DNA of 64,000 bases from Diplonema japonicum (lineage: Eukaryota > Euglenozoa > Diplonemea > Diplonemida > Diplonemidae): assembly GCA_964019335.1 (NCBI GenBank), contig OZ025713.1:62001-126000 (forward strand), given 5' to 3'. Made by a program: the position numbers and the translations under genes. The notes under the pieces were generated by a model. The model made no database searches, had not been told where the DNA came from, and saw only the letters and a list, made by a program, of their open reading frames with translations. The first letter of the stretch is position 1; each line of letters opens with the position of its first letter. This document shows, one piece after another, positions 53,467-63,342 of this stretch.

Positions 53467-54798
53467 TCAACGTGACCACCCATGACCCAGCGCAACACAG
53501 GCGAGTAGAACACCATAAAGGAAAAATACAACTACAACAATATACATTTCGCAGGCCAAGAACACCTGCTGCATGAACCTCCTGCAAGACAGCAAAAGAC
53601 TATCCTCTTGTACACATTGTGAAGGTACGACGGCGTCACCAATATGGGGTGCTTTCACCGCTCGTGCACGCTTTCCCCTCGTTACCCTCGGACGGAAAAA
53701 GATTGCATAAAGGGGACGCACGCAATATGGACCCCTCTGTTCCCCATCACCAACGGTGATAACGCTGCATAAAATCACGAACCTTTTCCTGTTGTTCCCA
53801 TATATGGTCTCGGGGGTGCTCGAAAAGGACAAATCCGAGATGTTTCTCTTGCACTCCAAGAACAAGGCTAGTTCCGAGGCGGGGAGGAACGTGTTAAGGT
53901 ACAGGTGCCTCTCTTCGACCTCCCCTGTCGCGCGGAGCCCGTAGTACCTCACAAGCCTTTCGTAAGTCCACTCTATCCTGCTGATGGTTACATCTGATGC
54001 CTTTAAGTCCTTCTTCAACTGAATGAGCATTTCGTGAAATGTCCCGTTACGCGGCATGCTTTGCAGGGCTTTGGAAACTGCAGAAAAGTGGCGTGGGTGT
54101 GCTTCGTGAAACCGGAGCTTCGCTGGCGGGAGATCTTCCTCATTAATCATCGCAGAGGTTACACTATCAAGACTGGCGAGCCACGCTGGGATCGACGCTT
54201 TATGGGATTCACCCATATCCCTGAACTTAATGAGGAGCATTGGCAATGCCATGACGGTGTTCCTTTTGGTGTGCACTATATGGAAACGCTGGTCAGGAAC
54301 ATAGGTGGAATGGACCCCAGGTGTGCCAATGAGCAGCTTACAGTACAGCATATACTCTCCACAGTACGGCACGGCTGACTTGGGCTTTGCTGAAAAGTAC
54401 TCGCCTTTTCCGTGGGCTTGGGCGTTGCGTTGTAAAGTATCGAAGCCGTTGTTGGTGATCCCGTCGATGTTCATCTCTGTTGTCCCGTGGTAGCCGTGGC
54501 TTATGTCGAGGTACTCTCCTTTCATGTGGGACAGCCAGGCTTGGGTTTCGTTGAACCTCTGCTCCAGTTTTTTGTTGTTGATTTTCCATGCTTTTAGGAT
54601 GTCGTGCCCCCAGGAGCCCCCCCAAGACGCCTTCAGATCTTGGAAATCTTCGGGGCGTTGTATGCGTTCGAAGCTTGCCACTACTGGGTTTTTCGTTGTT
54701 GCTGCTTTTTTGAGGGGTTTGGGAGTCTTATGGATGAGGTGGCTCTTCGGGCACCTTGTTGTCGCCTTCTCTTCCACTTTTAATGCAACAGCGTTCAT
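53467..54798 (-). CDS. PARP-type ADP-ribosyltransferase with C-terminal TM
   Basis: 443 aa from the ATG at 54798 (MNAVALKVEEKATTR); upstream codons are homopolymer read-through. Around residues 100-215 it carries the PARP catalytic fold: HGYHGTTEMNIDGITNNGF (HGT of the first motif), GKGEYFSAKPKSAVPYC (the Tyr strand), LYCKLLIGTPG, and a final strand MALPMLLIKF where PARPs end. The third catalytic position (Glu in poly-ADP-ribosylating enzymes) is not an obvious Glu, so mono-ADP-ribosylation or no activity is more likely. The C-terminus has a hydrophobic helix (MYIVVVVFFLYGVLLACVAL), which would make it tail-anchored if the 3' model is right. Some of 53500-53750 could hide an intron. The neighbouring ADP-ribosyltransferase at 37828-41106 belongs to a different ART subgroup. 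Confidence 0.78.
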   Translation of the reverse strand: MNAVALKVEEKATTRCPKSHLIHKTPKPLKKAATTKNPVVASFERIQRPEDFQDLKASWGGSWGHDILKAWKINNKKLEQRFNETQAWLSHMKGEYLDISHGYHGTTEMNIDGITNNGFDTLQRNAQAHGKGEYFSAKPKSAVPYCGEYMLYCKLLIGTPGVHSTYVPDQRFHIVHTKRNTVMALPMLLIKFRDMGESHKASIPAWLASLDSVTSAMINEEDLPPAKLRFHEAHPRHFSAVSKALQSMPRNGTFHEMLIQLKKDLKASDVTISRIEWTYERLVRYYGLRATGEVEERHLYLNTFLPASELALFLECKRNISDLSFSSTPETIYGNNRKRFVILCSVITVGDGEQRGPYCVRPLYAIFFRPRVTRGKRARAVKAPHIGDAVVPSQCVQEDSLLLSCRRFMQQVFLACEMYIVVVVFFLYGVLLACVALGHGWSR

Positions 54799-55270
54799 TT
54801 TTCTTTTCTTTTTAACCGATAAACAACCTTTTTTTGTGAGGGGTGGGGGTGAGCTTCTTTTTTTCTTCTTTTGAACGAGAAAAATAATAATATATATAAA
54901 TAAAAAAAAAAAGAGGGTCTTTTCTTCCGGAGCCAAGGAGCAAGGGATAACGTGGGAAAAACAAAAAAAAAAAAGAAGCTGCAAGACAGAAGACAAAGCG
55001 GAGCAAGAAGGGGAAAAGAGGTGCAAAACAATGCGAATGGGAGAATCGAATAGGAAAAAAAAACCTTTTTTTTTTGAAAATCTTCTCGATCCATATCTTT
55101 AAACAAAAAACCAGTTGTTTCTTGGAATCTTGGTGGAGAAAACCTGCTATACATGCCCCCCTAGGGCTGTGCTTGTGCTTTTTTAAGATGAGGGTAGAAT
55201 CAATAAAATTCTTGTTGCCAACGGGTTTCAGAGATATGGAAGCGGTAGTTCTGGAAAGAAAAAAAAAAAA

Positions 55271-55311
55271 GAGAGACATTTAAGGGTACCTGCGGTATAG
55301 GCAGGACGCCC
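55271..55311 (-). repeat. Orphan RT1 3' tail inside a poly-A tract
   Basis: gagagacatttaagggtacc ... gcaggacgccc with A runs on both sides: a ~41-bp insertion whose target duplication would be poly-A itself. Confidence 0.75.
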
Positions 55312-55344
55312 AAAAAAAAAAAAAAAAAAAAAAAAAAAAACGGC

Positions 55345-55625
55345 TTTGATTGCAATCACTAAGTGGCGTTAAGTGTGCATCGAAGCACGAACTGTCTACT
55401 TGATTACAGGGGGCACACCGCGGCCGTAGCTTCTTCTGCGTTAATGCGTGCGGTGTGCAGCTCAACCCCAGCGGCGTCACGGGTAACCAAGATTCTGCGC
55501 TCGTGCAGTTTGCTGCCTGTTCGTCACCCGCATCTGCAATAGGTTCTTCCACTCGGGTGCTACCGGTGATGACCGACGAGGAGGTCAACACATCTGATGT
55601 ACTTCTTTATATTTCCATGGTTATC
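55345..55625 (-). repeat. SINE-like repeat (family S)
   Basis: actgtctacttgattacagg ... tagcttcttctgcgttaatg ... tttgctgcctgttcgtcacc ... tctgatgtacttctttatat. It lines up with 23757-24040 with deletions. Confidence 0.7.
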
Positions 55626-55848
55626 CCTACCTTAAAAGAAAAGAAAAATTCAAAGAAAGTAACATAATTGTCACTTTCAAGAGAAAAAAAAAGAAGAAAA
55701 AAAAAAGCTGCTGCCTTGCTAAATAAAAAAAAAAGAAGCGTATCAGTTCAATATTTGCTAGAAAGGAAATGATTTCTGCCAGGGGTTCAAACAAGCATAT
55801 TTTCTCCAGTTCACACACGGAGGGGCCTGTTCTTTACCCGTATTTGGA

Positions 55849-55880
<32 letters not shown>

Positions 55881-55883
<3 letters not shown>

Positions 55884-55922
55884 ACATTTAAGGGTACCTG
55901 CGGTATGTGACAGGACGCCTTA
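55881..55922 (-). repeat. Orphan RT1 3' tail after a poly-A tract
   Basis: gagacatttaagggtacctg ... tgacaggacgcctta, preceded by about 28 A. Closest match to the tail attached to RT1 at 24269. Confidence 0.75.
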
Positions 55923-56644
55923 AATATGGGCTACGGGGCCTAAAAAATCTTTTTTAAAACTAAAAATACGAAATTTCTGGTAGTACCAGTTAACGGAAAG
56001 AAGAAAATATAAACACACACACACAAAAAAAACATTTCTTACTCTCTGACCCGTATCAAAAAAGATGAACTGAAAGTCCCCTTTTCGATGTAAGGTTAGA
56101 CGGGGGCGGGTGGGGGAACAACAAAAGAGTACCCGAGCTTAACTGAATTGTCACATCACTTTGCCAAAAAAGTGCACAACACACCACCGCTCCAAGGATC
56201 TCTTCTTTTTCTTCTTCTTTCTTTTTTTTTTCTTTTTCCTTCTTGTTTGGTTCAAATTGGGGCAGAGTAGCTACTCAATGAGAATATGAGAATAAAATGA
56301 GAAAATGCGTCGGGCTTCTTTTGTTCTGGAGCCCACGATTGGAAATAAAATGTTCTTTTCTTTTTCTTTTTTTTTTTTTTTGTGCGGTATTTCTTGTACC
56401 TTTAATAGAATAGTAGTACCTCTTCACGCCCCCTTTTTTTCTTTTTTTTCTTTTTCTTTTTTCTTTTGCCATCAACTAGTTTTTTCTCAGAAAAATAGAG
56501 GCATTAGTGGCCACTGGGTTCCACAAATGGAGTTTTTTTTTTTTTTTTTTTCTCAATAAGAAGAATTATTTATTTTTATTTTTTTTTTAAATTTTTTCTT
56601 CTTTTGATTCTCTGATTTTTTGTCAGCAGAATAATTCAAGGGAT

Positions 56645-56743
56645 TTTTGTTTGTACGTGCCGGGTAAAACCTGGAGAAGTTTGTCAACCGAAACACGTTG
56701 CCAACGTTCCCCTTTTGTTTAGACAAGTCAAAGACTCGTTCTT

Positions 56744-56797
<54 letters not shown>
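56645..56797 (+). repeat. A-tailed SINE-like repeat (family E), best copy
   Basis: ttgtttgtacgtgccgggta ... aacctggagaagtttgtcaa ... acacgttgccaacgttcccc ... agtcaaagactcgttcttgc then about 50 A. Family members share the core and end in the A tail. Confidence 0.72.
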
Positions 56798-56799
<2 letters not shown>

Positions 56800-56920
56800 A
56801 GGCGAAAGTCATCTTTACCTGTTAGGGGAAAGGGATAGGGAAGACATAAAGAGAAGTTTGATCTTTTAACGTCAAGGGGGCAAATCGAACAACGCTCCGA
56901 GTGTACTATAAAAGTACAAA

Positions 56921-57050
56921 GAAATATATAGGAGTTAAAGGATGGCTGGTGTGTTGGCGGCGCCCTGCACAAGAACTTTCTACCTGATTACAAGGGTAGC
57001 TTCTTCTGCGCTCAGCATCGTCGCTCACATCTGATGTACTTCTTTAAAAA
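56921..57050 (-). repeat. SINE-like repeat (family S)
   Basis: gaaatatataggagttaaag ... tgttggcggcgccctgcaca ... ctacctgattacaaggg ... cacatctgatgtacttcttt. Carries the RT3-type (AT)n end. Confidence 0.7.
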
Positions 57051-58223
57051 AGAAAATAAACCTCTGTGGTCCCGTAAAAGTGGAGAGATAAAAGGAAATA
57101 GGGAGAGGTGAGAAAACTAAACCCGCAAAAAAACTGGAGAGGATATGGTTGCAAATGAGAAAAGGGACTCTCCAGGGGTTGTTCTTAGTTGTACGAAAAA
57201 AAAAAAAAAAAAAAAAAAAGAAAAGCAATATGGAATAGCTATTTAAAAACCTCTGGCCAGCCCTGCTTAGGCGAGAGTGCAGCACTATGCTCTCTAATAT
57301 CATTGTAAAAGGAAAAACACTCTGTCTGTGTATGTGTTTTAGATTCCTTTGGAAAAAGAAACGAAGAAAAAAAAAACAAGTAGGTTCGTCTTGTCTTTCT
57401 TTTTCTCCGTTCCTGAAATTATGTTGAAGCACACGATTTTTTTGAGGGGGGTGTTGGTAGGGGGGGATTTAAAAAAAATAGGATTTGGTTTTTTTTTCTT
57501 TTTTTTTTTCTTCTCTTCTTTTTTTTTTCCCCCAACGCCCCTTTATTTCTTTACCTCATTCAGTGCCAGCAAAGAGAAAAAAAAAAAAGAAAAAAAAAAA
57601 GAGAGCATAAAAAAAAAAAAAAAGGAAGAAAGACGAGATAAAGGAGGTTGGGTCCTGCCTGAGCGTCTACCCTAGTCGGCTCTCGGGATTTCTTTCTGAA
57701 GGCAGAACTTCTCGGGTACCATACCTCTGCTGTCAGAGTCATATATATACGCCTTTACATCCCCCATTGTCTTTTTGTAGCGTTCTCGCGTTTATGAGAA
57801 TAGTCGGTTTTTGAAGAAAAAAAAAAGGAAAAAAAAAAGCCCCAATTAGATGACGGTACGATTTTCTTTTTTTTTTCTTCTTCTTCTCTTTCTCTTTCTT
57901 CTTCTTCTCTTTTTTTTTCCCCTTCTTTTTTTTTTTTTTTTCCCTTTTTCTTTTTTTTAAAAGAGCACGACCGTAAATATCAACCGGGGGGGGGGGGGGG
58001 GGACTGGTAAAAAAAAAAAAGAATTTAAAAAAAAAAACTTATTTGTAAATACATCACTCAGGTGCTTTTGTTTTGTCTTACTTTCATTATTTTCTTTTTC
58101 TTTCTTCTTTCTTTTCTTTTTTGTACAAAAAAAAAAAAAAAAAAAAGCCGAGTGGAAAAAGCATAGCAAAAAATAAAAAAGATAAAAAGCATTTGAATAA
58201 AAATTCTTTGTTTTTTCTTTATT

Positions 58224-61200
58224 TTAAATCAAATTCAACCGCTCGACCTTCCTGTTCCCATCAGCAATTGTTCGCGTGCGTCTCGAACCATGGAAAATAC
58301 CCGAGGCGTCCATCACCTGAGGAGTGAACCGTTTCCCCGTGTTTTGCACTGGGGGGGTTCTAGGTGTCTGTGGACGAGAAGACTTATTCAGCACACTGAA
58401 GTTACTGTAAACACTGCCCCCCATGAGGTCAATCTCTGGTGTATCCACAATCTTTCCACGAACAAATGAATCTTGCGGCTGCAGGTCTTCTAGGCTTATT
58501 ATCCCCGGAGGCACCTTCTCGTCGTCGTCCTCCTCGATGCTGTTCCCGCAGCACAGGAAGTGCGCCACAAACGACCCCTTCCTCCCCTTCTCGTCCCAGA
58601 CACTGTGCTCATCTATTGTGAACACCACCAAATCGATCGCAAATTTCAGGAGGATCACATACACAATGACCATCGAGAGCTGTCCTGCAACACCTGCCGT
58701 CCAGTGGTCAGTGGGGTGGCTGCTTCCCAAGGCAACGGTGATGAGGATCGTCACGACCAGCTCCATCCCCACCACACAGGTGTCCAGGAAGTTCTCGTAA
58801 GGTGCGATGTACGGGCAGAACATCAGTACCAACAGCATCGCCCCGAGGATGGCCGCTGTGAAGGCAGCCTTCGTCATGCACTGGTTCGTGCTTGGTGGTT
58901 CCCACGCCGACACAATCCCCATCAGGAAGGTGGTGAGGAGTTCCCAGCACAGGTAGTACCTGAAGATCCCAGGGCGGTAGGCATCGTACGACAGCCCGTT
59001 CAACCCACACCATGCTCCGTCCCCAGGGGTCTTCCACGACACCCACTCCTGCTTACCCCAGAAGGCCCACTGCAGAGATGTGGTGTTCACCTTTTCAACA
59101 TATGCTTTCCTGGGCACGACCCTTCCTATCTTCCAAGCGTACACAGCGAACAGCCCAGGGAACACCGCCAGGTCCACAGCAGCCAGAACCTTGAACCCCA
59201 TTGTCGAGTAGAGCAGGGCGGCGAAGCACGACAGCACCGACCCCCCGAACAGGAACTGAATCGGGATGAGCGACCACCCCACACGTGCCCTTGCAAGGAT
59301 GTACAGTGTGCTCTCCCCAGGGTGCCGCGAGCGGACGATCGTCACAGCGGTCCCTGCTGCCAGGACAAGTGCCACCTGCATGCCGACACTTCCCACCAGA
59401 GCCCCGTTCACCTCCTTGTTCACTCCAGAGCCAATCGTGAGCCCCAAGGGGTTCAGCGTCCTGTCCAGTTCCGTCGTCCCATCAGAGGGACACAGCATCA
59501 TGCGTTGAACGAGGGATGCCCGCACCAAAGCGGGGCCTGCCGATGCAGAGGCCGGTACAGCAGCAGCCACCACTGTCACAGAGGCCGTCGCTGCCGCTGT
59601 TGTTCCTTCCAGCTGTTCGTGGTTTGGGAGGGTGTTCTGATCTCCTTTCATCGGCACTGTCACCTTGCACCCCACCCCACACTCACACTCCATCCCGTCA
59701 GCAGCATTCCCACATACAAACGAGCTGCTCGCCCCAAAAAGCTCTTCCCTCAGGAGAACAGTCACCACCTCACCCTTCCCTTTAGACTTCTGGTAGTTCC
59801 CGTCTCGTATCATCAGGTCCACCCCGTCACGGCCATCGCTCACCTTTGCTGTCACTGTTCCATTGTTCCGCTTGCTGGCCGCTGCGAACCCCACCCCTGC
59901 TGCATCAGGTGCCTTGTCAGTCTCCAGAATCACACACGCCCCCCCACCACAGGTCACAGGGGGTGTTCTTCCCTGCAATCCGCTATTTCCAAAGGTCATG
60001 GACCCCCCAGGCCAGACCAGAACCACTGACAAAGGAACCCCTGCTCTGTGCTCCAAGAGCCGCCCTAGAATGCTGAAGTGCATGGTCCCTCCGCCCCCTC
60101 TGATCACATCCCCAGTGAAGGGGTCTGGACGGAGCCTCCACTGGAACTTCTTTCCATCCGGTGAGGCTGTGACAAGAGGGGCCGCAGTGGGAAGTGCTGT
60201 GGGAGGGATCGCTGTTGCTGGAGTAGAAGTGGGAGTCTGTGTCGGGGTGAGGGTGGCGGGTGCTGTTGTGGGAGGTGCATCGGTGTTGGGGACGAAGGTG
60301 GAGGGGGGCACTGTCGGTGGGGAAGACGTCGGGGGCTGTGTGAGGGGCACCAGGGTGGGGGGTGCTGAGGTAGGGGGTGCCACCGTTGGTACTGCTGTGT
60401 CTGGTGTCACCGTGGCAGGTGGCTGCGTATCGGGCACAAGAGTTTCAGGGGCTGTTGTATCAGGTGCAGGTGTACTAGGGGCAGGTGTACTAGGGGCAGG
60501 TGTACTAGGGGCAGGTGTACTAGGGGCAGGTGTGCTCGGAGCAGTGGTGTCCGGAAATGGAGTAGGTGGAGCAACGGTAGGGGGGGACGGGGTGTCGGGA
60601 GCCGCAGTTGGCACTGCCGTGTCAGGCGCACGAGTTGACGGCGCTAAAGTGTCAGGTGCCGGCGTGTCGGGTGCTGTTTTTTTTTTTTCTTCTTTTTTCT
60701 TCTGTACTTTATTGGTGTCCAACCGTGTCATAAAGTTTCACTCAGCAGGTAAAACGGTTGGATATATCAATGTGCTCATAATCAGCGGAGAACATCTCCT
60801 TTTGTGCACACCAGAGAGTACACGGCGATCGTTGTTTCAAAGACGCACGCCCCAGCCCAGACATGGCAGGCGACCTCCGAACCCGAAAGCTAATCCAAGG
60901 GAGCACAGGTGGCACTTGGTCGCACCAAGATCGCGTCAGCTCCAGAAGGGAGGTGTTAAAGATAGACCCCCCCCCCCCCCCCCCATAGGCGAAAACAGCA
61001 AGCGAAAGAAGCGCTTTCCAGGGATACCGTACCAGCTAGTCTTGGGATCACAGAACAAAAACAAAGAAACAAAAAGGAAAATGAAAAACATACCAGAAGT
61101 GTCCGGGGCAGACGTGTCAGGAAAAGGTGTCGCAGGCGCAGGTGTCGCTGGAGCCTGGGTGGGCGGAGCGGGCGTCGCAGGTGCCACAGTCGCGGGCGCA

Positions 61201-62249
61201 GGTGTAAGGGGTGCCGGTGTTGCAGGAGCGAGAGTGTCGGGGGCGTCAGTATCCACCGCATTGATGTCAATAACATGCACCCCTGCTGACCCGTCTGCAA
61301 CGTAGATGTACGGCCTCTCAACAACAAGACCCATCGGCATGCCAGGTGTGTTGATCACCTCCTTCAAGGAAGGAGCCGCCTTGTTGGTCACATCCACAAT
61401 AGCAACCCCATCAGGGTCAGCACTGTACATACCCGGACAAGCCACGAAGAGCGTGTCAGCGTCCCACACAACATCCTTGCAACCCATGTTCAACGGGAAG
61501 TCGCTGATGAGAACGGGAGCGGAACTATCTGTCGCATCCAGAATGTGGACACCACCCTTCCAAGACCCGCTGGAAGTGGACGCGATGTAGATGAACTGAT
61601 TCACGGTGAAGACACCGTAGGCCTTGCCGATGATGTTGGTGGTGCTGATGATATCGATCAGCGTTGTTGGGTTTGAAATATCTGCGATTTGAAGCTTCCG
61701 GTCGCTCACCCCGTAGGCGAGGTTGCGGGTGGTGTCGACAGCGAAGCCGACTGCTTTGAACGAAGTTTCACTCTGCGACACTTGAACGGTAGGGGACAGT
61801 GTGACGCTAGACATCCCAGTGGTGGACCCGCCGGCTACGTAAAGTAAATCATTCGTCTCATCGAGAATGCAGTGCTTCAAGTAGTAACGGGTGGTGCTTT
61901 GGACTTCTTGCATAGGGACGGCCGTGATATCGAACACCTTGATGCTCCCTTCTGACTGGTATGTGACGTACATTCTTGTCCTTGCGGCGTTCGTTGCCAT
62001 CTTCCCGGGCCAGATCACCTTGGGGGTGATGACCTTGCTGTCGACTGAGGTGGGGCTGCCAGCGGTGGACACATCGATGATCTCCAGCCCGTCCTCTTCC
62101 GTGTGCGAGACGTACAGGAAGTCCCCGTTCTTCGTGACATACTTCGCCCTCGGTCTCAGCATCGCGTTCGAGGTCCCGATGATCTTCGCGCTCTGCACCT
62201 GCGCTGTGCACAGCAGCAGCAGAGTTGGGATTGCATGTTTTATAATCAT
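58224..62249 (-). CDS. LVIVD-propeller / Pro-Thr stalk / multi-pass surface protein (intact)
   Basis: Exons 62249-61094 and 60673-58224 (GT-AG intron 61093-60674, donor GTATGT) give 1201 aa. Signal peptide (IIKHAIPTLLLLCTAQVQS). Residues about 20-345 hold LVIVD-type blades (GLEIIDVSTAGSP, KLQIADISNPT, GVHILDATDSSAP, GVAIVDVTNKAAP, GVHVIDI), a beta-propeller thought to act as a binding module. Then comes a mucin-like stalk of (A/P)P-x-T units (about 345-560, likely O-glycosylated) and a Cys-containing extracellular domain (TCGGGACVILETD; CGNAADGMECECGVGC). At least seven TM helices follow from about residue 810 (LIPIQFLFGGSVLSCFAALL, FLDTCVVGMELVVTILITVA, QLSMVIVYVILLKFAIDLVV). The cytoplasmic tail is about 110 residues. 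The layout resembles adhesion-type receptors or trypanosomatid/bodonid surface families; homology to a named family was not recognised. Confidence 0.83.
60674..61093 (-). other. Intron with inserted retroposon material
   Basis: Donor GTATGTTTTTC, acceptor AAAACAG; splicing gives DTS-APDTPAPD in frame. The broken paralogue has a 171-nt intron at the same site (50121-49951). This copy is larger because it holds foreign sequence: a + strand segment with a spliced-leader-like 15-mer (60700-60714) and, at 60941-60990, ctccagaagggaggtgttaa plus agatag and a C run, which resembles the RT2 C-terminus and 3'UTR in the + direction. Confidence 0.8.
60700..60990 (+). mobile_element. Probable nonautonomous retroposon in the intron
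   Basis: It begins around ttctgtactttattg, followed by GTGTCCAACCGT and, 25 nt later, ACGGTTGGATAT (an 8-bp stem). It ends with an RT2-like LQKG... codon string and a poly-C tract. This is the only retroposon sequence in the plus direction with LINE-like codons. Confidence 0.45.
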
Positions 62250-62451
62250 GTAATTAATTTAAAAAAAAAAAACCTTTTTTTTATTTTCTTTTTTTTTTTT
62301 TTTTATGTGTGGATAAAAAAGAAGAAGAAAAAAGAAAAAAAAAAAAAAAAAAAAAACAAAGAAGTTCACTAAAGGTGAGGATCGAGGAACAACGACCAAA
62401 GAGCGGGGAAAGAAAAGCATGAAGGCAGCCAAGCAGGCCGGTCGATGCAAC

Positions 62452-62640
62452 AACTCACGCAATATTCTGTGTGCACTCTGCTGTTTTTGCGTCACGTCAC
62501 TGTCGCTGAGAACCTTCTTCACATCAGCTCTTCCTTACGTGATGAGGATGTGTAATGCGTCGGTGTGTTTGTTAGTCGATTTGCAATACGGGGTAAATAC
62601 CTTTCACATAACTGAACGTAAGAACGTAACCATTCACATT
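62452..62640 (-). pseudogene. Ankyrin gene 3'-end fragment
   Basis: cgtcacgtcactgtcgctga ... tgatgaggatgtgtaatgcg ... acggggtaaata matches the 3' end of the ADP-ribosyltransferase-ankyrin gene (37850-37970) on the minus strand, with damage after less than one repeat. The minus-strand frame downstream (MKKVLSDSDVTQKQ) mirrors KKALSDGDVTQNNK. Confidence 0.72.
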
Positions 62641-63194
62641 TAAGGGGGGGGGGGGGGAGGGGGCTGCTAAAATGCACTCCCTGCAGGCGTCTACGAAGGA
62701 GCTCGATGGTCCACAGGCTTGTCCACAAGACTTGGCAACGGCGACAGGTCGGATGAGAGCTTTTGATTGTTGCGCCTGCCCTCCGCACTGGCACCTTCTA
62801 TGCATTGCAATAATACAATTTAAAAAAGTGGTGTAAAAAAAGAAGCAGGAAAGGTAAATGTGAATTAAGTTGAGGGTTTTCTTTTTCTTTTTCTTCTTTT
62901 TTTTTTTTTTTTTTTTAACCAGCGCTGGGAGCATTTGGGACACTGTAAAGTGTAAGAAAAGTTGTGATTAAATAAAATATATATTCCGGATTAAAATATC
63001 CACACTTTCTTTTGGCAGTTTTGGCAGAATTTTCTTTTTTTCACTCATAAAACTTAAAAATTGAAAAGTTTGCTTTTCTAAGGGGTTCTTCACGGCTAAA
63101 ATAGGCCAAAATGGCACTATTTCTCCCCACCCCAAAAGCTTCACAGATTTTTCTATCTGCGTCCATTCCTCCGGAAAAACGAAAACGAAAAAAA
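62641..63194. other. Intergenic region
   Basis: A Cys-containing minus frame at 62572-62811 (MHRRCQCGGQAQQSKA...) may be a gene fragment. The rest is A/T-rich. No confident gene. Confidence 0.35.
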
Positions 63195-63260
63195 AATATA
63201 TATGAGTTAAAGGAGGCCGGTGTTGGCGGCGCCCTGCAAGTACTGTCTACTTGATTACAA
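63195..63260 (-). repeat. SINE-like repeat (family S), short copy
   Basis: aatatatatgagttaaagga then ggccggtgttggcggcgccc ... actgtctacttgattaca. It shows the RT3-type tail joined to the SINE body most clearly. Confidence 0.75.
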
Positions 63261-63342
63261 AAAAAAAAAAAAAAAAATCATTTTAAAAAACATGTTTTTG
63301 CACGTGCGTTTTAAAAATAAAACAAACAGTGAGCATTTTGAC

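Larger units (their letters stand above)
54799..58223. other. Long gene-free region with retroposon debris
   Basis: Homopolymers and CT tracts with orphan RT1 tails (55271, 55881), SINE family S copies (55345-55625, 56921-57050) and a family E SINE with a 50-nt poly-A tail (56645-56797). 57640-57760 is a short complex patch I cannot identify. No gene is supported. Confidence 0.55.

Noticed and set aside
59863-61305. 480-aa plus-strand frame across the second surface-protein gene
   Set aside because: Antisense of the stalk and Cys-rich domain plus the intron; the minus-strand frame has signal peptide, conserved domains and a paralogue.
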